Source of the DNA: CAXXXW01 sp963665555
Lineage (GTDB): Bacteria > Pseudomonadota > Alphaproteobacteria > Thalassobaculales > Thalassobaculaceae
DNA length: 64,000 nt
Assembly: GCA_963665555.2 (NCBI GenBank)
Contig: OY762308.1
Location: forward strand, 3,339,627 to 3,403,626
Direction: 5' to 3'
Under the pieces are notes generated by a model, which worked only from the letters and a program-made list of their open reading frames with translations, was not told the origin of the DNA and searched no databases. Below are positions 25,088 through 33,768 of this stretch, one piece after another. Made by a program: the position numbers and the translations under genes. The stretch's first letter is position 1. Each line of letters begins with the position of its first letter.

Positions 25088-27000
25088 GGGCGGCGCGGGA
25101 CCGGGGGCGGCGCGCCCTGCCGCCCGCCGGCGCCCGGCTCGCCGAAATGCGCGGCGACGTAGCGGACCAGCCGGTCCACCGCCTCGGCGACCGAAAGCGC
25201 GCCGGTGTCCAGCGCCAGTTCCGGGTCCGCCGGCTCCTCGTAGGGGGCGGAGACGCCGGTGAAGTCCGGGATTTCGCCGCGCCGGGCGCGGGCGTACAGC
25301 CCCTTGGGGTCGCGGCTTTCGCACACCGCCAGGTCCGCCTTCACATAGACCTCGTGGAACGCCTCCGGCGCGATGGCGCGGGCGCGGTCCCGGTCCGCCC
25401 GGTAGGGCGAGACGAAGGCGGCCGCGACGACGAACCCGGCCTCGGCGAACAGCCGGGCCACCTCGCCGACGCGGCGGATGTTCTCCGCCCGGTCCGCCGG
25501 CGCGAAGCCGAGGTCCGACGACAGGCCGAAGCGCAAATTGTCGCCGTCCAGCACATAGGCCTGGTAGCCGCGGGCGAACAGGCGGCGCTCCAGTTCGATC
25601 GCCAGCGTCGATTTCCCCGCCCCGGACAGGCCGGTGAGCCACAGGATGGCGCCCGCGTGCCCGTTCGCGCGCGCCCGCGCCGCCCGGTCCACCCGGTGCT
25701 CGACCCGCGCGATGTTGCGCGAGACCCGCGCCGGCCCGGCGCGCCGGTCGAGATGCCCCGCCATCGAGACGATCCCGCCCGCCACCGTGTCGTAGCCGTC
25801 CACCAGCACGAACCGCCCGGTGCGCGGGTTCGCCGCGAAATCGTCGAGCGCCACGGTCGCGCGGGCGCGCAGCACGACCTCGCCGACGCCGTTGCGCGGG
25901 ATTTCGTCGCCCGGCGCGCGCGAGAGGTCGTCCGTGTCGATAACGCTCTCGATCGACCGGACCTCGACCGGGCAGGCGGCCGTCGCCAGCTTCATCGTGT
26001 AGCGCCGCCCGGCCCGGAGCGGCGCGCGGCCGAGCCAGAACAGCCGGGCGCCGAACGCGCTGGCCTCCGACGGCGGCGCGTCCGGCGGCGCGGCGAGATG
26101 GCCGCGCTCGACGAAGACCGGCTCGTCCAGCACGATGCCGACGCACTGCCCGGCCCCGGCCGAGAGGACGGGCGCGGGCGCGTTCCAGCTTTCGATCGAC
26201 GCGACCCGCGCGGTCCGGTCCGTCGGCGAGAACACCAGCGTGTCGCCGACGGCGAGCCGCCCGCTCTCGATCCGGCCGGCGACGATCCGGCGCTCGTCGA
26301 ACTTGTAGACGTCCTGCACCGGCAGGCGCAGCGGCAGGTCCGTCGGCGGGGCCGGCGGCGCGAAGGCGTCGAGCGCGTCCGCGAGGCTCGGCCCGCCGTG
26401 CCACGGCATCGCGCCGGACGGGCCGAGCAGCCCCTCGCCGGCGCGCGCCGAGACCGGGACGACGGCCGCCGCCTCGATCCCGATGCCGCGCAGGTAGGCC
26501 CGCGCGTCGGCGGCCACCGCCTCGAACCGGGCGCGGTCGTAGCCGGCGAGGTCCATCTTGTTCACCGCGACGGCGACCTGGCCGATCCCCAGCAGCCGCA
26601 ACAGGTAGCCGTGGCGGCGCGACTGCTCGCGCATCCCCTCGACCGCGTCCACCACCAGCACGGCCGCGGCCGCCTGCGCCGCGCCCGAGACCATGTTGCG
26701 CACGAACTCGCGGTGGCCCGGCGCGTCCACGATCGTGTAGGCGCGGCGCGCGGTGCGGAAGCGCACGCGGGCGGTGTCGATGGTGACGCCCTGGTCGCGC
26801 TCGGCCCGGAGCGCGTCGAGCAGGAAGGCGTATTCCAGCGGCATCCCCCGGCGCGCGCACATCGCGCGCACCGCCTCGATCCGGCCTTCGGCGAGCGCGC
26901 CCGAATCGTGCAGCAGCCGGCCGATCAGCGTCGATTTGCCGTGGTCGACATGGCCGGCCACGACGAGGACCAGCGGGCGCGCGGTCTCGGTCTCGGTCAC
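25084..27000 (-). CDS. cysNC: bifunctional sulfate adenylyltransferase subunit 1/adenylylsulfate kinase
   Basis: This 638-residue fusion joins CysN, the GTPase subunit of ATP sulfurylase, to CysC, the APS kinase. The CysN part begins with the G1 motif GHVDHGKSTL (residues 15-24), with DAPGHREF as G3 and NKMDLAGYD as G4. The CysC part begins near residue 445 with the P-loop GLSGAGKSTLA and has the FVSPYRADRDRAR and VKADLAVCESRDPKGLY segments. Together with CysD it turns sulfate into PAPS for cysteine synthesis or sulfonation. It lies 36 bases downstream of cysD. Such CysN-CysC fusions are common in alphaproteobacteria. Confidence 0.95.
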   Translation of the reverse strand: MTETETARPLVLVVAGHVDHGKSTLIGRLLHDSGALAEGRIEAVRAMCARRGMPLEYAFLLDALRAERDQGVTIDTARVRFRTARRAYTIVDAPGHREFVRNMVSGAAQAAAAVLVVDAVEGMREQSRRHGYLLRLLGIGQVAVAVNKMDLAGYDRARFEAVAADARAYLRGIGIEAAAVVPVSARAGEGLLGPSGAMPWHGGPSLADALDAFAPPAPPTDLPLRLPVQDVYKFDERRIVAGRIESGRLAVGDTLVFSPTDRTARVASIESWNAPAPVLSAGAGQCVGIVLDEPVFVERGHLAAPPDAPPSEASAFGARLFWLGRAPLRAGRRYTMKLATAACPVEVRSIESVIDTDDLSRAPGDEIPRNGVGEVVLRARATVALDDFAANPRTGRFVLVDGYDTVAGGIVSMAGHLDRRAGPARVSRNIARVEHRVDRAARARANGHAGAILWLTGLSGAGKSTLAIELERRLFARGYQAYVLDGDNLRFGLSSDLGFAPADRAENIRRVGEVARLFAEAGFVVAAAFVSPYRADRDRARAIAPEAFHEVYVKADLAVCESRDPKGLYARARRGEIPDFTGVSAPYEEPADPELALDTGALSVAEAVDRLVRYVAAHFGEPGAGGRQGAPPPVPRRP

Positions 27001-27036
27001 GGGGCGGGCCTCCGGGTTCCGGCGGGCGGGCCGGCG

Positions 27037-27831
27037 TTACATGTAACCGGCGGAGCGCAGGCGCTCGAAGGCGTCCTCGCTCTCGTGGTCCATGGCGCGG
27101 CCGGACCGCTCGGCGATCCGCGTGCGCTCCAGTTCGGCGACGATTTCGTCCACGCTCGCGGCGTCGCTGTCCACCGGGAAGGTGATGTCGCGGTCGCCGA
27201 GGGAGCGGTAGCGCTTGCCGTTCCGCGCGAAGTAGAGCGACACCACCGGGATGCCCTCGCGCCGGATGTAGCGCCAGATGTCGATCTCCGTCCACTCCAG
27301 GATCGGGTGGACGCGGATATGCGTTCCCGGCGGGAACTCGGTCTTGTACTGGTCCCAGAACTCCGGCGGCTGGTCGCGGAAGTTCCATTCGGCGTCGGCG
27401 CCGCGCGGGCTGAAGACGCGCTCCTTGCCGCGCGTGCCCTCCTCGTCGCGGCGGATGCCGGCGATGGCGGCGTCGAGGCCGCGCCGGGCGACCAGGCGCT
27501 TCAGCGCCTCGGTCTTGCGCGCGGCCGAGCGCGAGGCCGGCGGCAGCGTGGGGTCGATCTCCTCGATGGGCGGGCAGTCCTCCACGACCAGCTCCACCCC
27601 CCATTCGGCGGCGTAACGCTTCTGGAAGGCGTACATTTCCGGGAACTTCTTGCCGGTGTCGCAGAACAGCAGCGGGAAGGGGACATGGCCGAAAAACGCC
27701 TTGCGGGCGAGCCAGACCATGACGTTGGAGTCCTTGCCCAGCGACCACAGCATCCCCATCCGGTCGAACCGCGCGCGGGCCTCGCGCAGGATGTAGACGC
27801 TCTGGGCCTCGAGCGCGTCGAGATGGTCCAT
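27037..27831 (-). CDS. cysD: sulfate adenylyltransferase subunit 2
   Basis: CysD (264 residues) is the catalytic ATP-pyrophosphatase subunit that makes adenylyl sulfate from sulfate and ATP. The PP-loop-type motif SLGKDSNVMVWLARKAF, FCDTGKKFPEMY, the RRDEEGTRGKERVFSPR segment, and the EWTEIDIWRYI segment are intact. The C-terminal RSGRAMDHESEDAFERLRSAGYM ending is shortened relative to E. coli CysD but typical for alphaproteobacteria. It is the first gene of the cysD-cysNC operon. Confidence 0.96.
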   Translation of the reverse strand: MDHLDALEAQSVYILREARARFDRMGMLWSLGKDSNVMVWLARKAFFGHVPFPLLFCDTGKKFPEMYAFQKRYAAEWGVELVVEDCPPIEEIDPTLPPASRSAARKTEALKRLVARRGLDAAIAGIRRDEEGTRGKERVFSPRGADAEWNFRDQPPEFWDQYKTEFPPGTHIRVHPILEWTEIDIWRYIRREGIPVVSLYFARNGKRYRSLGDRDITFPVDSDAASVDEIVAELERTRIAERSGRAMDHESEDAFERLRSAGYM

Positions 27832-27941
27832 CGGCGGCGGTCCGGGAGGGGGGCGCGATCCGGCCCGGGTTCTAGGCCCGCCGCCGCGCCCCGTCAAGCG
27901 CGGGGGGCCGGCGCCGGCGCCCGCCCGCTCCGCGAAGCCGC

Positions 27942-28775
27942 CTAGAAGCGGTAGCGGACGCCGAGTTCGAGGAAGTGGACCATCAGGCTCGTCGTCGAGT
28001 CCACGCTCGCCGTCGCGTTCTCGCCATTGAACTCCAGGTCGCCGGTGGCCTGCAGGCGGTAGCCGACGCGGATCGTCGCCCGGTCCGAAAGGGCGTAGCC
28101 GATCCCCGCGCCGGCCTGGTAGGCGAACGCCGAATCGGAGGCGGAGAGTTGCGGCACATAGCCTTCGGGGAGCCTGGGCCGGAAAGCCGCCGGAACCCCC
28201 TGGGCCGCCGCCAGCGCGTCGGACACGGCCTGCGCGACCGCGTTGGAGTCGTACTTCACCTCGCCCTGGTCGACGCGGATGAAGCCGACGCCGCCGCCGA
28301 GGTAGGGCGTCCAGGACTCGCCCACGTCGAAGTCGTACCAGAGGTTGACCATCGCGCCCAACTGGTCGGCCGATCCCGAAACCGGGACGGAAAGCGCGTC
28401 CGGAAGGGTCAGCCCCAGCGCGGGCACGGAGACGTTCCCGTAGGACAGTTCGCCGACCGAGGCCCTGGCGAAGAACAGTTCGCCCTCCAGCCGCGCGCCG
28501 TTGCCGAGCGCGTAGCCCAGCACGCCGCCGAGCTTGACCCCCGTCTTGTACGCCGTCGTCGCGTCGGCGGTGTAGGCGATCTCGCCGGCCTGGCTCCGGT
28601 TGACCCCCGCGACGGTCGAGTCCGTGTCGTCGATGAACATGAGCGGGACGTTGACGCCCGCGTACCAGCCCGGCTCCGCCGCGCGCGCGTCGGGTGCGAG
28701 GCCGGGCGCCAGGAACGCCGCCAGCGCGGCGGCGAGGGCGGCCTTCCGGCCCGGTCCGAAACCTTCGACGGTCAT
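27942..28775 (-). CDS. outer-membrane beta-barrel protein
   Basis: This 277-residue protein has a signal peptide (AALAAALAAFLAPGLAPDARA) and then alternating-pattern strands ending in ELGVRYRF, with the terminal phenylalanine typical of outer-membrane barrels. Segments such as WTPYLGGGVGFIRVD, AYQAGAGIGYALSDRATIRVGYRL and the closing strand match the OmpW/Opa-like porin family of eight-stranded barrels with a long extracellular loop. AAGGAGG sits about nine bases before the ATG. Ligand or role is unknown. It diverges from the M23 peptidase gene. Confidence 0.82.
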   Translation of the reverse strand: MTVEGFGPGRKAALAAALAAFLAPGLAPDARAAEPGWYAGVNVPLMFIDDTDSTVAGVNRSQAGEIAYTADATTAYKTGVKLGGVLGYALGNGARLEGELFFARASVGELSYGNVSVPALGLTLPDALSVPVSGSADQLGAMVNLWYDFDVGESWTPYLGGGVGFIRVDQGEVKYDSNAVAQAVSDALAAAQGVPAAFRPRLPEGYVPQLSASDSAFAYQAGAGIGYALSDRATIRVGYRLQATGDLEFNGENATASVDSTTSLMVHFLELGVRYRF

Positions 28776-28860
28776 GCGCGCGTCCTCCTTCCGCGGTTCG
28801 CCGGCGCGGGGCCGGAACGCCATGATGGTTGACAAACGCAAGTCGCGCAACGACGATTCG

Positions 28861-28910
28861 GGACGATGGCGGGAGTTGCGCGGAAGGACGATGGCGGGAG
28901 TTGCGCGGAA
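28861..28910 (+). repeat. 25-bp perfect tandem duplication at the start of the M23 peptidase gene
   Basis: The 25 bases of 28861-28885 (GGACGATGGCGGGAGTTGCG then CGGAA) are repeated exactly at 28886-28910. Each copy carries an ATGGCGGGAGTTGCG start-like segment. Because 25 is not a multiple of three, the first ATG (28866) is out of frame with the peptidase, and the second (28891) is in frame. Confidence 0.95.
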
Positions 28911-30390
28911 GATGGACAGGGCGACGGTCGCGAAATTCGGGGCGGGGTTCGTCGCGGGCGCCGCGCTGACGGCCGTCGTCGCGTGGGGCGGTCCGTTCGG
29001 CCCGGGCGCGCCGGAAGGGGAGGTCGCCCCGCCGCCGCCCGGCCCGGAGGCGGCCGCGCCGTCCCTCGGCGTCGGCCCGGCGGAAGCCCGCGCCGCCGCG
29101 CCGCCGGCCGAAACCGCCGCGAGCGGGCCGGCGGAGGAAGGCGCCCCGGACGCGCTCCCGGTCCCGGTCGCGCCGCCGCCCCCGCCGACGGAAATCCGCG
29201 AAATCGCGGTCGCGCGCGGCGACACGCTGATGGGGCTTCTCACCGGGGCCGGGATCGAGGCCGGGGAGGCGCACCGCGCCATCGAGGCGCTGGCGCCGGT
29301 TTACGATGCGCGCCGGATGCGGATCGGGCAGACCTTCGTCCTCGAACTGGCGCCGGACGGGCCGGTCGAAACGCCGGGGGACGGCGCGGCCCCGGCGGCG
29401 GGCGCCCCGGACGCGGCGTCCGGCGAGCCGGCCGGGCCGCCGCCGGGCGCGCTGCTGTCGCTCGTCTTCCGGCCCAGCGCCGAGCGCGAGATCTGGCTGA
29501 GCCGCGGCGCCGGCGGCGGCTTCCGGGCCGACGCCGTGGACCGCGCGCTGGAGCGGCGCGACGCCTTCGCCGAGGGGCGGATCGACACCAGCCTCTACGC
29601 CGCCGCCGCCGCCGAGGGGCTGGCGCCGGATGTGCTGGCGCGGCTGATCCGGCTGTTCAGCTTCGACGTGGACTTCCAGCGCGAGATCCGCGCGGGCGAC
29701 GCCTTCGCCGTGCTCTACGAGACCCACCACGACGGGACCGGCGCGGTCGCCCGGCGCGGCGACATCGCCTGGGCCTCGATGACGCTGAGCGGCCAAACGC
29801 TGGAATACGCGCGCCACGAGCCGGGGGGCGGCGTCCCCGACTACTACGACCGCGACGGCAAGAGCGTGAAGAAAACGCTGATGCGCACGCCGATCGACGG
29901 CGCGCGGCTCTCTTCCGGCTACGGCAAGCGCCGCCACCCGATCCTCGGCTACACGAAGATGCACCGGGGCGTCGATTTCGCCGCGCCGACGGGCGTGCCG
30001 ATCGTGGCGGCGGGCGACGGCGTGGTCGAGTCCATCGGGCGCAACGGCGGCTACGGCAAATACATCCGCATCCGCCACAACGCGACCTACAAGACCGCCT
30101 ACGCGCACATGTCGAAGTACCGGCGCGGCCTGAAGCGCGGCTCCCGGGTGCGCCAGGGGCAGACCATCGGCTATGTCGGCTCGACCGGCAGTTCGACCGG
30201 CCCGCACCTGCACTACGAGGTCATGGTGAACGGCAGGCAGGTCAATCCGATGAGCGTTCGCCTGCCGGCCGGCGACAGCCTGAAGGGCGCGGCGCTGGCG
30301 GCGCTCCAGGCCGGCTGGCCGGCGCTCGACGAGCGGGTCGCGGCCGCGCGCGGCCGGCGGGTCGCCGAAAGCGGGGCCGGCCCGGGCTAG
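28891..30390 (+). CDS. M23 family metallopeptidase (murein endopeptidase-like)
   Basis: This 499-residue protein is a LytM/M23 zinc peptidase likely acting on peptidoglycan cross-links in the periplasm. A hydrophobic anchor lies at about residues 14-30, followed by an alanine- and proline-rich linker, an OapA/LysM-like segment around IAVARGDTLMGLLTGAGI, and the catalytic domain with HRGVDFAAPTGVPI (H and D ligands) and HLHYEVMVN (H-x-H). All zinc ligands are present. The start is uncertain because of the 25-bp duplication: ATG 28891 is used, ATG 28912 is the alternative. Confidence 0.92.
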   Translation: MAGVARKMDRATVAKFGAGFVAGAALTAVVAWGGPFGPGAPEGEVAPPPPGPEAAAPSLGVGPAEARAAAPPAETAASGPAEEGAPDALPVPVAPPPPPTEIREIAVARGDTLMGLLTGAGIEAGEAHRAIEALAPVYDARRMRIGQTFVLELAPDGPVETPGDGAAPAAGAPDAASGEPAGPPPGALLSLVFRPSAEREIWLSRGAGGGFRADAVDRALERRDAFAEGRIDTSLYAAAAAEGLAPDVLARLIRLFSFDVDFQREIRAGDAFAVLYETHHDGTGAVARRGDIAWASMTLSGQTLEYARHEPGGGVPDYYDRDGKSVKKTLMRTPIDGARLSSGYGKRRHPILGYTKMHRGVDFAAPTGVPIVAAGDGVVESIGRNGGYGKYIRIRHNATYKTAYAHMSKYRRGLKRGSRVRQGQTIGYVGSTGSSTGPHLHYEVMVNGRQVNPMSVRLPAGDSLKGAALAALQAGWPALDERVAAARGRRVAESGAGPG

Positions 30391-30394
30391 GGCG

Positions 30395-31270
30395 CTACCC
30401 CGTCCGCCGGCCCCTTCCGTCGTAGCGGTGCCAGCCCCGGCCGGACTTGCGGCCGGCCCGGCCGGCGGCGACCAGCTGCTTCAGGACCGGGCGCGGGTGG
30501 AAACGGTCGCCGTAGGCGTCTTGCAGGATGTTCGCCACCTGCAGGTTGAGCGTGTTGCTGGTGAGGTCCATCAACTCGAACGGCCCCACCGGATGGCCGA
30601 GGCCGAGCTTGCAGCCGGTGTCGATGTCCTCCGGCGTGCACGCGCCCTCCTCGACCAGCCGCATCGCCTCGTTGAGCAGCGCGAACAGCATCCGGTTGAC
30701 CGCGAAACCCACCACGTCCTTCACATGGATCGGGACCTTGCCGGCCTCGACGCAGAGCGCGGCCGCCGCCTCGACCGCGGCGTCGCCGGTGTCCATCGCC
30801 CGGATCACCTCGACCAGCTTCATGCGGTGGACCGGCGAGAAGAAATGCAGGCCGAGGAAGTTCGCGTGCCGCGCCTCGGACAGGCCGGCGGCGAGCGCCG
30901 TAATCGAGATGCTGGAGGTGTTCGACGCGACGAGGCAGTCCTCCGGCAGCACGGCGTCGAGCCGGCCGAACACGCCGGCCTTGACCTCCGCGTCCTCGAA
31001 CACGGCCTCGATCGCGGCGTCGCGGTCGGCGAAATCGCCGAGATCGGCGGTCGGCGTAATGTTGGCCAGCGCCCTCGGCTTGTCCTCCTCGGCCCAGAAG
31101 CCGCGCGCGACGCCGGCGTCGAGCACGCCGCCGAGCTTGTCCATCGCGCGCGCCAGCGCGTCCTCCGAGGCGTCGTTGAGCATCACGTCCTTGCCGGCCA
31201 GCGCGAAGACCAGCGCGATTTCGGACCCCATCATTCCGGCGCCCACGACGCCGAGCCTGGCTATCGACAT
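30395..31270 (-). CDS. 3-hydroxybutyryl-CoA dehydrogenase/3-hydroxyacyl-CoA dehydrogenase
   Basis: This 291-residue NAD-dependent enzyme oxidises 3-hydroxyacyl-CoA to 3-oxoacyl-CoA, or runs the reverse reaction in PHB-related metabolism. The Rossmann motif GVVGAGMMGSEIA at residues 6-18, SNTSSISIT, LHFFSPVHRMKLVEVI with the catalytic histidine, and VVGFAVNRM are intact. GGGAGG lies before the ATG. Neighbouring phaR suggests a link to polyhydroxyalkanoate turnover. Confidence 0.92.
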   Translation of the reverse strand: MSIARLGVVGAGMMGSEIALVFALAGKDVMLNDASEDALARAMDKLGGVLDAGVARGFWAEEDKPRALANITPTADLGDFADRDAAIEAVFEDAEVKAGVFGRLDAVLPEDCLVASNTSSISITALAAGLSEARHANFLGLHFFSPVHRMKLVEVIRAMDTGDAAVEAAAALCVEAGKVPIHVKDVVGFAVNRMLFALLNEAMRLVEEGACTPEDIDTGCKLGLGHPVGPFELMDLTSNTLNLQVANILQDAYGDRFHPRPVLKQLVAAGRAGRKSGRGWHRYDGRGRRTG

Positions 31271-31305
31271 GTTTCCTCCCGGTTTCGGAGCGCGCGGCGC
31301 GCGCG

Positions 31306-31983
31306 TCAGCCGCCGCCGTCCCGGCCAGCCGACAGTTCCCGGACCTGGCGCTGCAGCCGGTCCAGCTGCTCCTGCATGGCGCGCAGCGGATCGGCGGGCG
31401 CGTCCGGCGGCGCGGCGTCCCCGTCCCCGTCCGGGGGCGCGGCCGCGCGGCCGTCGCCATTGTCCGGCGCCGCCGCGCCGGGGGGCGCGAACATGGCCAT
31501 CGCGCGCTCGAACATCGCCATGTTCCGCTCGCTCATCTCGTCGAAGCGGTCGAACGGGAACAGGCCGCCGAAGGCGTTTTGCATGTGCGAACGGGTGCGC
31601 TCCCGGTTCTCCGCGAAGGTCGCCATCGCGTGGTCGAGATAGCGCGGCACCACCGTTTGCAGGCTGTCGCCGTAGAAGCCGATCAACTGGCGCAGGAAGC
31701 TCACCGGCAGCAGGCCGCTTCCCTTCGCCTCCTCCTCGACGATGATTTGCGTGAGCACCGACCGGGTGATGTCCTCGCCCGTCCTGGCGTCGTAGACGAC
31801 GAAATCCTCGCCGTCCTTGACCATCCGGCACAGGCCGTCGAGCGTTACGTAGCCGCTGGTCGCCGTGTTGTAGAGGCGGCGGTTGGCGTATTTCTTGATG
31901 ACGACGGCGCCGGGGGGCGCCGCCTCGCCCGGACCGCCGCCCGCCCGTCCGCGCGCGCCGGCGCGTTTCGCCGAGCTTGCCAT
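31306..31983 (-). CDS. phaR: polyhydroxyalkanoate synthesis repressor
   Basis: PhaR (225 residues) senses PHA granules and represses phasin and its own gene. The N-terminal DNA-binding domain is clear (VIKKYANRRLYNTATSGYVT, near residues 28-47), followed by the PHB accumulation regulatory domain with LTQIIVEEEAKGSGLLPVSFLRQLI and FYGDSLQTVVPRYLDHAM. The C-terminal part is low-complexity, then LRAMQEQLDRLQRQVREL, a short coiled coil. Start is ATG 31983. The 3-hydroxyacyl-CoA dehydrogenase gene follows 35 bases downstream. Confidence 0.94.
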   Translation of the reverse strand: MASSAKRAGARGRAGGGPGEAAPPGAVVIKKYANRRLYNTATSGYVTLDGLCRMVKDGEDFVVYDARTGEDITRSVLTQIIVEEEAKGSGLLPVSFLRQLIGFYGDSLQTVVPRYLDHAMATFAENRERTRSHMQNAFGGLFPFDRFDEMSERNMAMFERAMAMFAPPGAAAPDNGDGRAAAPPDGDGDAAPPDAPADPLRAMQEQLDRLQRQVRELSAGRDGGG

Positions 31984-32122
31984 GGCTCCATCCGTTCCCC
32001 GCGCCGCCCCGGAGCGGCCCCCGCGCCGAACTTGGGCCGGATCGTGCTGCTTTGCAACACAAAAGCGGCGCGGGGCGCGGGCGGGGCTTGACACGCCGGG
32101 GCCGCCGGCCGAGTCTCCGGGA

Positions 32123-32719
32123 ATGCAATCGCGCTCCGAAACCGGATCCCCCCCGCCCGCCCCCGGCTCCCGGCCGGCGGGGGCCGCCGCCCACGCGCCG
32201 CCGCCGCGGGCGGATCGCTGGAGTCCCTTCGGCGTCATCGCCTCGATCGTCGTGGCGACGGTGGCGGTCCTCGGCTTCATGCAGCACCAGACCGACAAGA
32301 TGGTCGAACTGCACGCCAGCCTGAACCTGCGCATCGACAGCCTGAATGCCCGGTTCGGCGAGCAAACGGCCGCCATTAACGCCCGGCTCGACGCGCAAAC
32401 CGCCGCCGTCCAGGCCCGGTTCGACGCGCAAACCGCCTCCATCCAGGCCCGGTTCGACGCGCAAATCGCCGCCGTTAACGCCCGGCTCGACGCGCAAACC
32501 GCTTCCTTCGACGCGAAGCTCGACCGGCTGCGCGCGGACATGTCGGCGCGGTTCGACAGGCTGGAAACCAAGATGGACGCCGAGTTCGAGAATGTGCGCG
32601 GCGAAATCTCCGACGTGAGGGAACGGGCCTCCGCGATCGAAACCAGGCTGGACGCGGTTTCCGACCTCCCGGAACGGGTGGCGAGGCTGGAGGAGGAGGC
32701 CGAACGGCCCGGCGAGTGA
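32123..32719 (+). CDS. membrane-anchored hendecad-repeat coiled-coil protein
   Basis: A 198-residue protein of unknown function. A proline-rich N-terminus precedes one membrane helix (about residues 40-58, VIASIVVATVAVLGFMQ), then a long coiled coil made of 11-residue repeats of the type N-A-R-L-D-A-Q-T-A-A-V, at least seven in a row with the later ones decayed, to the acidic end. Eleven-residue repeats form right-handed or nearly straight coiled coils. The topology is consistent with a bitopic membrane protein holding a periplasmic or cytoplasmic rod. It lies just before the ribosomal operon but that operon has its own promoter. Confidence 0.75.
   Translation: MQSRSETGSPPPAPGSRPAGAAAHAPPPRADRWSPFGVIASIVVATVAVLGFMQHQTDKMVELHASLNLRIDSLNARFGEQTAAINARLDAQTAAVQARFDAQTASIQARFDAQIAAVNARLDAQTASFDAKLDRLRADMSARFDRLETKMDAEFENVRGEISDVRERASAIETRLDAVSDLPERVARLEEEAERPGE
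32348..32512 (+). repeat. five tandem 33-bp coding repeats
   Basis: Units of the form GCCCGGTTCGACGCGCAAAC plus 13 bases start at 32348, 32381, 32414, 32447 and 32480, exactly 33 bp apart. Each encodes one 11-residue coiled-coil repeat. The near identity at DNA level suggests recent unit duplication, so the repeat number may vary between strains. Confidence 0.92.
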
Positions 32720-32748
32720 GCCGCGGCGAATCTCCGGCCGATCCGCTG

Positions 32749-32776
32749 TTGACTCGCGGTCCGGCGTTCGTATACT
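32749..32776 (+). promoter_or_regulatory. sigma-70 promoter of the rpsM-rplQ operon
   Basis: TTGACT (32749-32754) and TATACT (32771-32776), separated by 16 bases, form the best promoter match in the window. Transcription would start near 32783, about 88 bases before rpsM. The strength fits a ribosomal protein operon that here lacks its usual upstream neighbours. Confidence 0.75.
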
Positions 32777-32870
32777 CCCGCCCCGCTTCGCGGCGGGACC
32801 GGCCCGCGCGAGGGCGGGACGCGCCGGGCGGGCGGCGTTTCGCGTGGACATCCCGAGGGGAGCGAACGGC

Positions 32871-33239
32871 ATGGCGCGCATCGCGGGCGTGAACATTCCG
32901 ACGCAGAAGCGCGTCGAGATCGCGTTGACCTACATTTTCGGCATCGGCCGGACCACGGCGTCCGGCCTGTGCGAGCGGCTCGCCATCCCCAGGGAGCGCC
33001 GGGTGCACGAGCTGACGGAGGACGAACTGACCCGCCTGCGCGAGAGCATCGACCGCGACCTGGCGGTCGAGGGCGACCTCCGGCGCAAGACCGCGATGGA
33101 CATCAAGCGCCTGATGGACCTGGGCTGCTACCGCGGGCTGCGCCATCGCAGGGGCCTGCCGGTGCGCGGCCAGCGCACCCACACCAACGCCCGGACCCGC
33201 AAGGGGCCGGCCCGGCCGATCGCCGGCAAGAAGAAATAG
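32871..33239 (+). CDS. rpsM: 30S ribosomal protein S13
   Basis: S13 (122 residues) sits at the head of the small subunit and contacts tRNA and the large subunit. The sequence begins MARIAGVNIPTQKRVEIALT and ends in the basic tail of S13 (RTHTNARTRKGPARPIAGKKK). ATG 32871 gives the standard length. It heads an operon with rpsK, rpoA and rplQ. The usual upstream genes secY and adk are not present; a coiled-coil gene is there instead. Confidence 0.98.
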   Translation: MARIAGVNIPTQKRVEIALTYIFGIGRTTASGLCERLAIPRERRVHELTEDELTRLRESIDRDLAVEGDLRRKTAMDIKRLMDLGCYRGLRHRRGLPVRGQRTHTNARTRKGPARPIAGKKK

Positions 33240-33278
33240 GCGCGGGCCGCCCCAGGCCCGGAGGAGCGACGAGGAGAC

Positions 33279-33674
33279 ATGGCGAGACAACCGACCCAGG
33301 GGCGCGTGCGCCGGCGCGAGCGCAAGAACATCACCGCCGGCGTGGCCCATGTGAGCGCGACCTTCAACAACACCATGATCACCATCACCGACGCCCAGGG
33401 GAACGCGATTTCGTGGTCCTCCGCGGGCGCGATGGGGTTCAAGGGGTCCCGCAAGTCGACGCCCTACGCCGCCCAGGTCGCGGCGGAGGACGCCGGCAGG
33501 AAGGCGGCCGAGCACGGGATGCGCACGCTGGAGATCGAGGTGAACGGCCCCGGATCGGGCCGCGAATCGGCGCTGCGCGCGCTCCAGGCGGCGGGCTTCA
33601 CCGTCACCTCGATCCGCGACGTGACGCCGATACCGCACAACGGCTGCCGCCCGCCGAAGCGCCGCCGGGTCTGA
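33279..33674 (+). CDS. rpsK: 30S ribosomal protein S11
   Basis: S11 (131 residues) belongs to the platform of the small subunit. Characteristic segments are KNITAGVAHVSATFNNTMIT, the GAMGFKGSRKSTPYAAQ segment, and the C-terminal IPHNGCRPPKRRRV. A GGAGGAG-type ribosome site lies before the ATG. Second gene of the operon, 39 bases after rpsM. Confidence 0.98.
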   Translation: MARQPTQGRVRRRERKNITAGVAHVSATFNNTMITITDAQGNAISWSSAGAMGFKGSRKSTPYAAQVAAEDAGRKAAEHGMRTLEIEVNGPGSGRESALRALQAAGFTVTSIRDVTPIPHNGCRPPKRRRV

Positions 33675-33768
33675 CGCCGCGCCCCGGGCCGTCCGGCCCG
33701 CGCCGGCCCCGGCGGCCGGACGGGCGCGCGGCCGGCCCACGGAACCCTCCCGCAGCGAAGAGGTCGAT

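Noticed and set aside
32348..32512. Regular 33-bp direct repeats that could suggest a CRISPR array
   Set aside because: The repeats are contiguous without unique spacers, keep one reading frame, and encode a regular coiled coil.
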